Positions 1 through 8,190 of a stretch of 64,000 bases of DNA are shown piece by piece. Numbering within the stretch: the stretch's first letter is position 1; each line of letters begins with the position of its first letter. The translations under genes and the position numbers were made by a program. The stretch is from Mycolicibacterium crocinum. GTDB taxonomy: Bacteria; Actinomycetota; Actinomycetes; Mycobacteriales; Mycobacteriaceae. The DNA lies in contig NZ_CP092362.2 in assembly GCF_022370635.2 (NCBI RefSeq), positions 2,666,001-2,730,000 of the forward strand, in the 5' to 3' direction. The notes beneath the pieces were generated by a model. The model was not told where the DNA came from, made no database searches, and saw nothing but the letters and a program-made list of their open reading frames with translations.

Positions 1-461
1 TGCTGTTGTTCTGCGGATCCGATCCGGCTTTCAGCGGCGACGGCGAGGCGCCGCGCTGGTGGTTCACCGTCGGCGGCGCGGTGTGGCCGGGGGAGCGGCT
101 GGTCGATGCCGCCGTCCGGGAGATCGCCGAGGAGACCGGGCTGCGGGTGGACCCGGCCGCGATGGTGGGCCCGGTGTGGCGCCGGGACAAGCTGATCGAC
201 TTCAACGGCACGGTCATCGCCAGCCAGGAGTTCTACTTCGTGCATCGCACTAGCCGGTTCGAACCGACCACGGCCGGGCGCACGCAGCTGGAACTGCGGT
301 ACATTCACGGCCACCGATGGTGTGACTCCGCCACGATCGATCAGTTGGCCACGAACGGGCAGACGGTGTATCCGCTGCAGCTCGGGGAACTGCTCGAGGA
401 GGCAAACCTGCTGGCCGACGGCCTTGGCGGCGCCGACAAAGAGTTGCACCCGATCCACTGA
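1..461 (+). CDS. Nudix hydrolase, 5' end cut by window edge
   Basis: The visible 152 or so codons read open from the first base, so the true start lies upstream. A complete Nudix box is present near visible residues 24-46: GAVWPGE, then seven residues, then REIAEETGL, which fits GX5EX7REUXEEXGU with all Glu ligands. The upstream stretch RWWFTVGG is typical of Nudix proteins acting on nucleoside-diphosphate-linked substrates or NTPs, but the substrate cannot be read from sequence. It sits just upstream of pdxS in the same orientation, as Rv2609c does in M. tuberculosis (from memory). The downstream gene has its own -10-like element, so the two need not be co-transcribed. Confidence 0.85.
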   Translation, partial: LLFCGSDPAFSGDGEAPRWWFTVGGAVWPGERLVDAAVREIAEETGLRVDPAAMVGPVWRRDKLIDFNGTVIASQEFYFVHRTSRFEPTTAGRTQLELRYIHGHRWCDSATIDQLATNGQTVYPLQLGELLEEANLLADGLGGADKELHPIH

Positions 462-493
462 AGGCGCGAAAAATTCAGTTTGGCATCGCCCTT

Positions 494-499
494 TAGACT
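494..499 (+). promoter_or_regulatory. Candidate -10 hexamer for pdxS
   Basis: TAGACT lies 28 bases before the GTG start of pdxS and upstream of its Shine-Dalgarno. It resembles the mycobacterial SigA -10 (TANNNT). No good -35 is visible at the usual distance, so this is a weak call from sequence alone. Confidence 0.3.
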
Positions 500-527
500 G
501 GATCCGTATCAAACGAAGGGACTGACA

Positions 528-1454
528 GTGGAAACCGGAGCTACCGCGGCTGGATCCAACGGCTCGGCCAGCGCGCAGACGGGTACCGCTCGGGTCAAGC
601 GCGGTATGGCGGAGATGCTCAAGGGCGGCGTCATCATGGACGTCGTCACCCCTGAACAGGCGCGCATCGCCGAGGGTGCCGGAGCAGTGGCTGTCATGGC
701 GCTCGAACGGGTCCCGGCTGACATCCGCGCCCAGGGCGGCGTGGCCCGCATGAGCGACACCGACCTGATCGAAGGCATCATCTCCGCGGTCACCATCCCG
801 GTGATGGCCAAGGCGCGGATCGGCCATTTCGTCGAGGCGCAGATCCTGCAGAGCCTCGGCGTCGATTACATCGACGAGTCCGAGGTCCTGACCCCGGCGG
901 ACTACACCCACCACATCGACAAGTGGAAGTTCACCGTGCCGTTCGTCTGCGGTGCGACCAACTTGGGTGAGGCGCTGCGCCGCATCACCGAGGGTGCGGC
1001 GATGATCCGCTCCAAGGGCGAGGCCGGCACCGGCGACGTCTCCAATGCGACCACCCACATGCGGTCCATCGGCGCGGAGATCCGCCGGCTGACGTCGCTG
1101 TCGGAGGACGAACTCTACGTCGCGGCCAAGGACATGCAGGCGCCGTACGACCTCGTCGTCGAGGTGGCCCGGGCGGGCAAGCTGCCGGTGACGTTGTTCA
1201 CCGCGGGCGGTATCGCCACCCCCGCCGACGCCGCGATGATGATGCAGCTCGGCGCCGAGGGTGTGTTCGTCGGCTCCGGCATCTTCAAGTCCGGCGACCC
1301 CGCGGTGCGGGCTGCCGCCATCGTCAAGGCCACCACCTTCTACGACGACCCCGACGTGCTGGCGCGGGTGTCGCGGGGGCTGGGTGAGCCCATGGTCGGA
1401 ATCAACGTGGAGGAGATCGCGGAGCCGCACCGACTCGCTCAGCGCGGCTGGTAG
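528..1454 (+). CDS. pdxS: Pyridoxal 5'-phosphate synthase subunit PdxS
   Basis: PdxS forms the (beta/alpha)8-barrel of the DXP-independent PLP synthase. It condenses ribose 5-phosphate, glyceraldehyde 3-phosphate and ammonia supplied by PdxT. Family signatures are clear: [20 protein letters not shown] near the N terminus, [20 protein letters not shown], the VMAKARIGH segment with the Schiff-base Lys, and a C-terminal [26 protein letters not shown] phosphate-binding region (quoted in parts). The GTG at 528 is preferred over the TTG at 480 because GAAGGGA precedes it by about six bases. It yields 308 residues, near the usual 295-305 plus a short Ala/Gly-rich N-terminal tail. pdxS, tesB and pdxT are adjacent and probably one transcript. 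Confidence 0.96.
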   Translation: METGATAAGSNGSASAQTGTARVKRGMAEMLKGGVIMDVVTPEQARIAEGAGAVAVMALERVPADIRAQGGVARMSDTDLIEGIISAVTIPVMAKARIGHFVEAQILQSLGVDYIDESEVLTPADYTHHIDKWKFTVPFVCGATNLGEALRRITEGAAMIRSKGEAGTGDVSNATTHMRSIGAEIRRLTSLSEDELYVAAKDMQAPYDLVVEVARAGKLPVTLFTAGGIATPADAAMMMQLGAEGVFVGSGIFKSGDPAVRAAAIVKATTFYDDPDVLARVSRGLGEPMVGINVEEIAEPHRLAQRGW

Positions 1455-1460
1455 TCGACG

Positions 1461-2303
1461 GTGGCTATCGAAGAGATCCTCGATCTGGAACAGCTCGAGG
1501 TCAACATCTACCGCGGCCGGGTGTTCAGCCCGGACTCCGGTTTCCTGCAGCGCACGTTCGGCGGTCACGTGGCCGGGCAGTCGCTGGTGTCGGCTGTGCG
1601 CACCGTCGATCCCACGTATCAGGTGCACTCGCTGCACGGGTATTTCCTTCGGCCCGGCGACGCGACCAAGCCCACGGTGTACCTCGTCGAGCGACTGCGC
1701 GACGGAGGTTCGTTCGTAACGCGCCGGGTGAACGCCGTCCAACATGGCGAGACGATCTTCTCGATGTCGGCGTCGTTCCAGACCGACCAGAGCGGCATCG
1801 AGCACCAGGACGAGATGCCCGCCGCACCGCCGCCGGACGACCTGCCCGGATTCATCTCCAAGGGCGGGGTGTTCGACGATGCGGGTTTCGCGCAGTTCGA
1901 GGAGTGGGACGTCCGCATCGTGCCGCGCGATCAGGTGGCCCTGTTGCCGGGCAAGGCGTCTCAGCAGCAGGTGTGGTTCAAGCACAAGGACCCGCTGCCC
2001 GACGATCCGGTGCTGCACATCTGCGCCCTGGCGTACATGAGCGACCTCACACTGCTCGGTTCGGCGCAGGTCAACCACGTCGAGAAGCGCAAGCATCTGA
2101 TGGTCGCCTCTCTGGATCACGCGATGTGGTTCATGCGGCCGTTCCGCGCCGACGAGTGGCTGCTCTACGACCAGTCCTCGCCGTCGTCGTGCGGCGGCCG
2201 GTCGTTGACCCAGGGCAAGATCTTCAACCAGTACGGCGAGATGGTCGCGGCGGTCATGCAGGAAGGGCTGACCCGCTACAAGCGCGGATACGCCGGGTCA
2301 TGA
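1461..2303 (+). CDS. tesB: Acyl-CoA thioesterase II (TesB family)
   Basis: A 280-residue protein with the double hot-dog architecture of TesB acyl-CoA thioesterases, which hydrolyse acyl-CoA to free acid and CoA in the cytosol. The N-terminal hot-dog shows the [10 protein letters not shown] motif and [13 protein letters not shown]. The C-terminal half contains [10 protein letters not shown] with the conserved Asp/Thr, and [20 protein letters not shown] (20 residues), which is diagnostic of the family. It starts at a GTG six bases after the pdxS stop, and its stop overlaps the pdxT ATG by four bases (ATGA). Its position between the two PLP synthase genes matches tesB2 (Rv2605c) of M. tuberculosis. 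Chain-length preference cannot be inferred. Confidence 0.93.
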   Translation: MAIEEILDLEQLEVNIYRGRVFSPDSGFLQRTFGGHVAGQSLVSAVRTVDPTYQVHSLHGYFLRPGDATKPTVYLVERLRDGGSFVTRRVNAVQHGETIFSMSASFQTDQSGIEHQDEMPAAPPPDDLPGFISKGGVFDDAGFAQFEEWDVRIVPRDQVALLPGKASQQQVWFKHKDPLPDDPVLHICALAYMSDLTLLGSAQVNHVEKRKHLMVASLDHAMWFMRPFRADEWLLYDQSSPSSCGGRSLTQGKIFNQYGEMVAAVMQEGLTRYKRGYAGS

Positions 2304-2893
2304 CCGTTCGCGTCGGCGTGCTCGCCCTGCAGGGTGACACCCGCGAACATCTGGCCGCACTGCGCGAGGCCGGAGCCGAGGCGTCGACGGTGCGTCGCGC
2401 ACGTGAGCTCGACAACGTCGACGGCCTGGTCATCCCCGGTGGTGAGTCGACAACGATGAGCCATCTGCTGCGGGAATTCGACCTACTCGACCCGCTGCGC
2501 AAGCGGCTGGCCGACGGTATGCCGGCCTACGGCTCATGCGCGGGCATGATCCTGCTGGCCAGCGAGATCCTCGACGCCGGCGCCGAAGGCCGCGAGGCGG
2601 TGCCCCTGGGTGGCATCGATATGACCGTGCGGCGCAACGCCTTCGGGCGTCAGGTGGATTCGTTCGAGGGCGACATCCCCTTCGAGGGGCTCGACGGCCC
2701 CGCACACGCGGTGTTCATCCGGGCGCCGTGGGTGGAGCGGGTCGGCCCCAACGTACAGGTCCTGGCCCGCGCCGACGACCACATTGTGGCGGTTCGCCAA
2801 GGCCGCGTCCTGGCGACCGCTTTTCACCCTGAAATGACTGGTGACCGGCGTGTGCACAAGCTGTTCGTCGACGTGGTGGCCCACCGCGCCTAG
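2300..2893 (+). CDS. pdxT: Pyridoxal 5'-phosphate synthase glutaminase subunit PdxT
   Basis: PdxT is a class I glutamine amidotransferase that hydrolyses glutamine and channels ammonia to PdxS. The 197-residue product has [14 protein letters not shown] at its start, [12 protein letters not shown] for the oxyanion strand, the nucleophilic Cys in [11 protein letters not shown], and the catalytic His-Glu pair in AFHPEMTGD near the C terminus. The ATG overlaps the tesB stop, indicating translational coupling. A longer in-frame opening upstream is only a shadow over tesB. The length matches the family (about 190-200 residues). Confidence 0.96.
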   Translation: MTVRVGVLALQGDTREHLAALREAGAEASTVRRARELDNVDGLVIPGGESTTMSHLLREFDLLDPLRKRLADGMPAYGSCAGMILLASEILDAGAEGREAVPLGGIDMTVRRNAFGRQVDSFEGDIPFEGLDGPAHAVFIRAPWVERVGPNVQVLARADDHIVAVRQGRVLATAFHPEMTGDRRVHKLFVDVVAHRA

Positions 2894-2918
2894 CGGCATG
2901 AAAAACTCCGTGTAGAGA

Positions 2919-2943
2919 CCGCCGGTACTGGGTATTCCGGCGG
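2919..2943 (+). terminator. Hairpin after pdxT, possible terminator
   Basis: CCGCCGG and CCGGCGG form a perfect 7-bp stem around an 11-base loop, 25 bases after the pdxT stop and before the next operon. It is followed by ACAGTTTC rather than a real T-run, so it would be a weak or factor-assisted terminator. Confidence 0.4.
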
Positions 2944-2994
2944 ACAGTTTCAGGCCGTGACCCGGCATGGCTTCGACCGCGGAGTGGATCAACG

Positions 2995-4839
2995 ATGATC
3001 GGTGGGGAACGTACGACGATCCTGGCTGCGACCTCTGAGGGTGGAGGAGCGGCGCTGGATCAGGTGATCGGCTTGTCGGTGGTGGCGGCGATCGTCACCG
3101 CGGTGCTGCTGTGGATCGGCTATCAGCACCGCACCAAGCGCATCACCTGGTTGAAGAACATCGCCGAGCGAGGCGGGAACAGATTCAAGCGGCCGCCGTG
3201 GGTGGCGCTGAGCATCATGCTGTTCTCGGCGACGCTGATCTGCGCGCTGTTCGGCTTCATCTGGGACGTGAGCCTGCACATCGGCAAGGGGCGCGACCCC
3301 GGACCGCTGGCCAACCCGGCGCATTACTACATCCTGTTCGGGCTGTTCCTGCTGTTCATCGCGGGCGTCCTGGCCGTCGTCATTCCGTACGACAAGCCCG
3401 GTTCGGCAGCGGTGCGGATCACCCGGCACTGGTACGCCCCGGTCGGTGGTCTGCTGATGGCCGGCTGCGGGCTCTATGCGCTGATCGGCTTCCCGCTCGA
3501 CGACGTGTGGCACCGGATCTTCGGTCAGGACGTCACGCTGTGGGGCCCGACGCACTTGATGTTGATCGGCGGCGCGGGTCTGTCCCTGGTCGCCGTGCTG
3601 TACCTGGAGTACGAGGGACGCCGAGCAATGGGCGCCGACGCGCCCCCGGACAGCCGGTTCGTGAAGTTCCTGCAGTATCTGTCGTTCGGTGGTCTGGTCG
3701 TCGGTCTGTCGGTCTTCCAGATCGAATACGACTTCGGCGTCGAACAGTTCCGGCTGGTGCTGCAGCCGATGATGATCGCGGCCGCGGCCGCGATGGCGCT
3801 GGTGGCTGCACGCCTGACACTCGGCCGCGGTGCGGCGATCATCGCAGCGCTGCTGGCGATCGGTCTGCGCGGGGGAGTCGCCCTCGTCGTCGGCCCGATC
3901 CTGGGCGCGCCCACGAGCTGGTTCCCGCTGTACCTCGGACCCGCGGTCGTCGTCGAGCTCCTCGCCCTCACCTCGTTGGCCAAGCGGCCGATCGTCTTCG
4001 GTGCGGTGGCCGGTCTGGGTGTCGGAACCGTTGGGCTGTGGCTGGAGTCGCTGTGGGTCGGCGCGGTGTACCACTATCCGTGGCCGACGAGCATGTGGCC
4101 CGAAGCGCTGGCGATGGCGGTTCCCGTCGCGATCATGATGGGCTTGTGCGGGGCGCTGCTCTCGATGGTCCTCAACGGGCAGCGCCTGCCCCGGCCGGCG
4201 ATCGGCATCACGATCGTCGTCGTCACGGTTTTGGCCATCGGTGGCGCCGTGTTCAACGGGCTGCGCACCGAGGTGCCCCAAAATGCCACGGCCACAATCG
4301 CATTGACCGACATCCCGAGCCCGCCGGGCGAGCGGATGGCCAACGCCGACGTACGGATCAACCCGCCGGGCCTGGTCAGCGACAATCCCGAGTGGGTCAC
4401 GATCCTGTCCTGGCAGGGCGGTCTGTCGAATGAGCGCGGCCTGGTCGTCGACCGGCTCGAACGAGTCGGCCCCGGGCACTACCGCTCGACGCGCCCGGTG
4501 CCGATCTGGGGCCAGTGGAAGACTCTGCTGCGCGTGCAGGATGGCACGCTGATGGCTGGTGTCCCGATCTACCTACCTGAGGACCCGGGCATCAACGCAC
4601 CCGCGGTGCCGGCCGAGCTGAACATGACCCGGCCGTTCGTTCCGGAGATCACGATCCTGCAGCGCGAGCGCAACCTCAACCACCCGACGTGGCTGTTCGC
4701 CGCCGGTGGCGTGGTGGTGCTGATCTGCACGCTGATCCTGATCGCCGCGCTGACATGGGGCGGTGGCCGGATCAACCGGACCGAAGAGGAGCCCGCGCGT
4801 CTCGAGGAGCCGCGGCCGACGGTGGGGCCGCAGGTGTGA
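2995..4839 (+). CDS. Large polytopic membrane protein with extracytoplasmic C-terminal beta domain, unknown function
   Basis: I do not recognise a named family. The 614-residue product has about ten hydrophobic helices over residues 20-430, then a non-membrane region of about 140 residues, then one C-terminal helix (near 565-590) and a charged tail. The soluble region contains GHYRSTRPVPIWGQWKTLLR, which resembles the strand pattern of FixH/YtkA-like periplasmic domains. This is inference from pattern only. Several His residues lie at membrane edges (WDVSLHIG, NPAHYYILFG, DDVWHRIFG, GPTHLMLIGG), which could bind metal or haem. It is first in a four-gene run joined by GTG overlaps, one partner being a cupredoxin-like lipoprotein. 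A copper or redox role is therefore possible but unproven. Confidence 0.75.
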   Translation: MIGGERTTILAATSEGGGAALDQVIGLSVVAAIVTAVLLWIGYQHRTKRITWLKNIAERGGNRFKRPPWVALSIMLFSATLICALFGFIWDVSLHIGKGRDPGPLANPAHYYILFGLFLLFIAGVLAVVIPYDKPGSAAVRITRHWYAPVGGLLMAGCGLYALIGFPLDDVWHRIFGQDVTLWGPTHLMLIGGAGLSLVAVLYLEYEGRRAMGADAPPDSRFVKFLQYLSFGGLVVGLSVFQIEYDFGVEQFRLVLQPMMIAAAAAMALVAARLTLGRGAAIIAALLAIGLRGGVALVVGPILGAPTSWFPLYLGPAVVVELLALTSLAKRPIVFGAVAGLGVGTVGLWLESLWVGAVYHYPWPTSMWPEALAMAVPVAIMMGLCGALLSMVLNGQRLPRPAIGITIVVVTVLAIGGAVFNGLRTEVPQNATATIALTDIPSPPGERMANADVRINPPGLVSDNPEWVTILSWQGGLSNERGLVVDRLERVGPGHYRSTRPVPIWGQWKTLLRVQDGTLMAGVPIYLPEDPGINAPAVPAELNMTRPFVPEITILQRERNLNHPTWLFAAGGVVVLICTLILIAALTWGGGRINRTEEEPARLEEPRPTVGPQV

Positions 4840-4988
4840 TCGTCACCTACGGCGCCCACCATGCGCTGGTGCTGGCATTGCCCGCGCTGACGCCGGCCGT
4901 CATCTTGGTGGGTGTGGTGTTGTTCATCGCCATCCGCGACCGCCGTCGCGGCGATGCGGGCGCCGATTCGGAAGGGGACGACACGTGA
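4836..4988 (+). CDS. 50-residue single-pass membrane peptide
   Basis: A GTG at 4836 overlaps the stop of the preceding membrane protein gene. It opens a 50-codon frame whose own stop overlaps the GTG of the following lipoprotein gene. The product has one hydrophobic helix (ALVLALPALTPAVILVGVVL) followed by IRDRRRG and an acidic tail, giving an Nout/Cin single-pass protein by the positive-inside rule. Tight coupling on both sides is the main evidence that it is translated. I know of no family. It may be an assembly partner of the flanking membrane proteins. Confidence 0.65.
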   Translation: MIVTYGAHHALVLALPALTPAVILVGVVLFIAIRDRRRGDAGADSEGDDT

Positions 4989-5341
4989 AGGTGGGCAAGC
5001 TGATTGCCGTCAGCGCCGTCCTGGCGACCGCGGTGGCATGCAGTTCGAACAAGCCGCCGGTGCCGCAGGCCGCCGGTCCGGTCGTGGAAATCACGATCGC
5101 TCACGGCACCGTCACGCCCACCAACGCGACCCTGACCGCCAAGGTGAACCAGCCGATCACGCTGCGGGTCACCAGTGACGCCGATGACGAACTGCACGTG
5201 CACTCCACCCCGGAACACGAGTTTGAGGTCAAACCGAAACCGGATCAGGAGTTTTCGTTCACCGTGGGCGTCCCGGGCAGTGTCGCGGTCGAACTGCATC
5301 ACCTCGACCGGACGGTGGCCACGACCCAAGTCCAGCCGTGA
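4985..5341 (+). CDS. Cupredoxin-like lipoprotein
   Basis: The 118-residue product starts with a type II signal peptide. A hydrophobic stretch ends in TAVACSS, so Cys19 is the predicted lipidated residue. The mature part is a small beta-rich domain with the sequence pattern of the Cupredoxin_1 family: VEITIAHGTVTPTNATLT, DELHVHSTPEHEF, then a strand pair around GVPGSVAVELHHLD. Two His clusters (HVH, ELHH) could ligate copper. There is no Cys in the mature domain besides the lipid anchor, so a classical blue type 1 copper site is unlikely. It overlaps its neighbours by GTGA at both ends, placing it in the membrane operon starting at 2995. Confidence 0.75.
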   Translation: MKVGKLIAVSAVLATAVACSSNKPPVPQAAGPVVEITIAHGTVTPTNATLTAKVNQPITLRVTSDADDELHVHSTPEHEFEVKPKPDQEFSFTVGVPGSVAVELHHLDRTVATTQVQP

Positions 5342-6624
5342 GTCAGCGGGGCGTTACGCTACTGGCGCACGGCCTCGGTGGCTCGACCGATCTGCCGATT
5401 CCGTACTCGTACGCCCTCATCGGTGCGGCATGGGCGCTGACGCTCACCTTCGCGGTGGTGGCCTTCGCTTGGCGCACACCACGATTCGACCCTGACCGCC
5501 CGGGCCGCCCGCTGTCGGGCTGGGTGACGCGGGCGGTCGATTCACCGATCACCCGTTCGGTGGTGGCCGGGCTGGCTCTGGCGCTTGCGGTGTGGGTCAT
5601 CGTCGTTGCCATCGTCGGACCGCAGGACGCCGGCAACGCGCTGCCGGGCGCGTTCTACGTGCTGCTGTGGGTGGGCGTCCCGACGCTATCGGTGCTCATC
5701 GGTCCGGTGTGGCGCGCCATCTCGCCGCTGCGCACCATCCGTCGAGTGCTGCCGGTGCGCGCGCTGCGCACCTACCCGGACGCGCTCGGATACTGGCCGA
5801 GTGCGGCGGGGTTGTTCGCGTTCGTGTGGCTGGAACTCGCCAGCCCGGACCCGGGATCGCTGACGGCCATCAAGATCTGGCTCGCCTGCTATGTCGTCAT
5901 CACGCTCGGTGGAGCGCTGCTGTGCGGCCCGCGCTGGCTGTCGCGCGCCGACCCGTTCGACGTCTACAGCGTGGTGGCGTCCCGGCTCGCGGTGTTCGGC
6001 CGCAACCGGATGAGCGGACAGATCGCCGTGGTCAACCCGTTCAACCATCTGCGGACCCTGCCGGTGCGGCCGGGAACCCTTGCCGTGCTGGCCGTTCTGC
6101 TCGGCTCGACCGCGTTCGACAGCTTCTCGGCGAGCCCCGACTGGCGCAACTTCGCCGACGGCCTCGGGATCAACACGGCCGTCACGCGCAGCATCGGATT
6201 GCTGGTGTTCGTGCTCGTGGTGGCTGCCACCTTTTGGGGCGCCGCCCAGGCCACCGGCGGGATCGATCGCGCGCGTCGCCGGGAGCTGCCCGGGCTGATG
6301 GCTCACTCACTGATCCCCATCGTCGTCGGATACGTTTTCGCGCACTATCTTTCGTACCTCGTCGAGAAGGGACAGCAGGCCGTGATCACGCTCTTCGGTC
6401 TGCACGACGCCGAAGTGGCCTATGTGCTGTCCGCACACCCGGCGGTGCTGGCCACCCTCAAGGTGTGCTTTGTGGTGGCCGGACACATCGGCGGGGTGAT
6501 TGCCGCGCACGACGCCGCCATCCGCCTGTTGCCGAAGGGTCATCAGATCACCGGCCAGCTGACCATGATGCTGACCATGGTGGCCTATACGTTCACCGGC
6601 CTGTACCTGCTTTTCGGCGGCTGA
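5338..6624 (+). CDS. Polytopic membrane protein, fourth gene of the cupredoxin operon
   Basis: A 428-residue integral membrane protein with roughly ten hydrophobic helices. It starts at a GTG that overlaps the lipoprotein stop. No transporter family motif is recognised. Visible features are a loop WRAISPLRTIRRVLP after helix 3 or 4, the motif SADPFDVYSVVASRLAVFGR (conserved-looking, cytoplasmic by charge) and a C-terminal HIGGVIAAHDAAIRLLPKGH that is unusually His-rich beside a membrane segment. The coupling and the lipoprotein partner suggest one membrane complex with the gene at 2995. A metal (copper) or haem-related role is inference. Confidence 0.7.
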   Translation: MSQRGVTLLAHGLGGSTDLPIPYSYALIGAAWALTLTFAVVAFAWRTPRFDPDRPGRPLSGWVTRAVDSPITRSVVAGLALALAVWVIVVAIVGPQDAGNALPGAFYVLLWVGVPTLSVLIGPVWRAISPLRTIRRVLPVRALRTYPDALGYWPSAAGLFAFVWLELASPDPGSLTAIKIWLACYVVITLGGALLCGPRWLSRADPFDVYSVVASRLAVFGRNRMSGQIAVVNPFNHLRTLPVRPGTLAVLAVLLGSTAFDSFSASPDWRNFADGLGINTAVTRSIGLLVFVLVVAATFWGAAQATGGIDRARRRELPGLMAHSLIPIVVGYVFAHYLSYLVEKGQQAVITLFGLHDAEVAYVLSAHPAVLATLKVCFVVAGHIGGVIAAHDAAIRLLPKGHQITGQLTMMLTMVAYTFTGLYLLFGG

Positions 6625-6739
6625 CGCAGCCAATTCGTCGCACGACGTTTAGACGACGTCAACCTGGGCAGTCCCGCTGTGCCGGGAGAGTTGCCCATAC
6701 TCGATGTCTCGGCGCGGGGCGCGGCGGTAGGAGGTCGTG

Positions 6740-6883
6740 ATGATGTCACGCAACTGGTTGAGTCGGCGGATCCATCAAGTGCTCGAGCAGCACGGCGCGA
6801 AATCGTCGGCTGGGCTGTGGCGTCCGGCGTGGCAGAGCAATCCGGCTGCGGAGCGGCCGATCAGCTGGTGGCGCGCGCTGTAA
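6740..6883 (+). CDS. Trp-rich 47-residue small ORF
   Basis: An ATG at 6740 (or 6743) follows a strong Shine-Dalgarno TAGGAGGT at 6728-6735. The frame gives MMSRNWLSRRIHQVLEQHGA and ends in ISWWRAL at a TAA (6881-6883). The product has five Trp and is basic, with an amphipathic N-terminal half and no signal peptide or membrane helix. The stop abuts the opposing stop of the next gene with no spacer. The strong ribosome site and the compact fit between convergent genes argue for a real gene. The function is unknown and I recognise no family. Confidence 0.5.
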   Translation: MMSRNWLSRRIHQVLEQHGAKSSAGLWRPAWQSNPAAERPISWWRAL

Positions 6884-7792
6884 CTAGCTGGTGGGTCGGC
6901 CGTCGACGATCACACCTGCGGCCGCCTCGAGCGGCTTGATCGCACAGGTGAAGTCCGAGTCCGGGCCCTCTTCGCGCATGACGAGCTCCCACAGCCGTCC
7001 GACCGCTGCGGCCATTTCGGTTGGCAGACCAAGCGAGGTGGCCTCCTCGAGATAGAGCCGCACGTCCTTCACCATCAGCCCGGTGGCGAATCCGTAGTCA
7101 AAGCTGCGCGGCAGAATCGACTTCGGGAACTTGTCGCGACTGGCGTTGGTGGCGCCCGAGCCCGCGTTGATCACGTCGATCATCACCGACGGATCCAGCC
7201 CCGCCTTCACACCCATCACCACGACCTCGCAGGTGGTGGCCAGCGCTGTGGCGGCCAATAGGTTGTTCACCAGTTTCATCGTCTGGCCGGCGCCTGGTTT
7301 CGTGTCGACGAAAAACGGGGTTCCCAGGTTGGCCAAGATCGGTTCGACAACCTCGAACTCGTCGCGCGGTCCCGAAACCATCAGTGCCAGTGTGCCTCTG
7401 GTGGCTCCACCGACACCGCCGCTGACCGGGCTGTCGAGCATCGCGATATCACGCGCGGACAGCTGACCCTGGATCTGCTGGGCGGCGGTGCTGCCGACGG
7501 TGGACAGGTCGACAAAGCGTCTGACGCGCTGACCCTCGATCACCCCGTCCGGACCGGTCGCCACATCGCGGGAGGCCTGTACCGACGGCAGGCTGGCCAG
7601 CACGGTGTCGGCGCGGTCGGCGATGTCGCGAGGGGAGGTGCCCGCCTGGGCGCCCAACGCGACCGCCTTGGCGACGATGTCGGGGCGGGTGTCGAAGACC
7701 ACCAGCGGATGCCCGGCCTCGATCAGGCGGGCGGCCATCGCAAAGCCCATGTTGCCCAACCCGATGAAGCCGACGTTCATTGCGTCGCTCAT
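6884..7792 (-). CDS. 3-hydroxyisobutyrate dehydrogenase-like NAD(P)-dependent beta-hydroxyacid dehydrogenase
   Basis: The 302-residue protein has an N-terminal Rossmann fold with MNVGFIGLGNMGFAMAARL (GxGxxG), the substrate-binding segment DSPVSGGVGGATRGTLALM, and GAGQTMKLVNN, where the Lys is the catalytic residue of the family. The C-terminal helical domain is complete. Members oxidise 3-hydroxyisobutyrate, tartronate semialdehyde or related acids, and the substrate is not certain here. The start chosen overlaps the upstream stop by ATGA. It is the last of three genes read leftwards from the TetR-controlled intergenic region, so it probably acts late in a shared catabolic route. Confidence 0.88.
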   Translation of the reverse strand: MSDAMNVGFIGLGNMGFAMAARLIEAGHPLVVFDTRPDIVAKAVALGAQAGTSPRDIADRADTVLASLPSVQASRDVATGPDGVIEGQRVRRFVDLSTVGSTAAQQIQGQLSARDIAMLDSPVSGGVGGATRGTLALMVSGPRDEFEVVEPILANLGTPFFVDTKPGAGQTMKLVNNLLAATALATTCEVVVMGVKAGLDPSVMIDVINAGSGATNASRDKFPKSILPRSFDYGFATGLMVKDVRLYLEEATSLGLPTEMAAAVGRLWELVMREEGPDSDFTCAIKPLEAAAGVIVDGRPTS

Positions 7793-8178
7793 TGGGCGTC
7801 GAGTTCGGCGAAGGTTTCGCGCGCGACACGGAAGCCGTCGACGGCGGCGGGCGCTCCGGCGTAGATCGCCACCTGCAGCAGGATCTCGCGGATCTCCTCG
7901 CGGGTGACACCGTTGGTCAGCGCCCCGCGCACATGGGTTTTCAGTTCGTGGGGGCGGTTGAGCACCGAGATCATCGCCAGATTGAGCATGCTGCGGGTCT
8001 TGAGCGGCAGCTCCTCGCGGCCCCACACCGCACCCCAGCAGTATTCGGTGAGCAGATCCTGCAGCGGCTTACTGAAGTCGTCGGCCTGCCGTTCGGCGTT
8101 CGCGACGTACTGCTCCCCGAGCACCGCGGCGCGGATCTTTCGTCCCTTGTCGTATGTCGCCTGGTCCATGGCGTACAT
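7789..8178 (-). CDS. Carboxymuconolactone decarboxylase family protein
   Basis: A 129-residue all-alpha protein of the CMD/PcaC family. It shows LKTRSMLNLAMISVLNRPHE, ELKTHVRGALTNGVTREEI and EILLQVAIYAGAPAAVDGF, which match the 4-carboxymuconolactone decarboxylase pattern including the conserved His in KTHVRGA. There is no CxxC, so it is not an AhpD-type peroxidase. The ATG is 12 bases beyond the stop of the CocE-like gene, and its stop overlaps the next start (ATGA). Whether it decarboxylates a protocatechuate-derived lactone is doubtful because no other pca genes are nearby. Confidence 0.88.
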   Translation of the reverse strand: MYAMDQATYDKGRKIRAAVLGEQYVANAERQADDFSKPLQDLLTEYCWGAVWGREELPLKTRSMLNLAMISVLNRPHELKTHVRGALTNGVTREEIREILLQVAIYAGAPAAVDGFRVARETFAELDAQ

Positions 8179-8190
8179 GATCGCATTGCC

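Noticed and set aside
2989..4479. A 496-residue open frame on the minus strand, rich in Arg/Gln/Asp
   Set aside because: It lies entirely opposite the membrane protein gene and has the composition of a GC-rich antisense shadow with no start context or domain.
6625..6739. A long alternative frame starting at 6679
   Set aside because: It has no ribosome site and runs into the next gene. The 6740 frame with TAGGAGGT is better supported.
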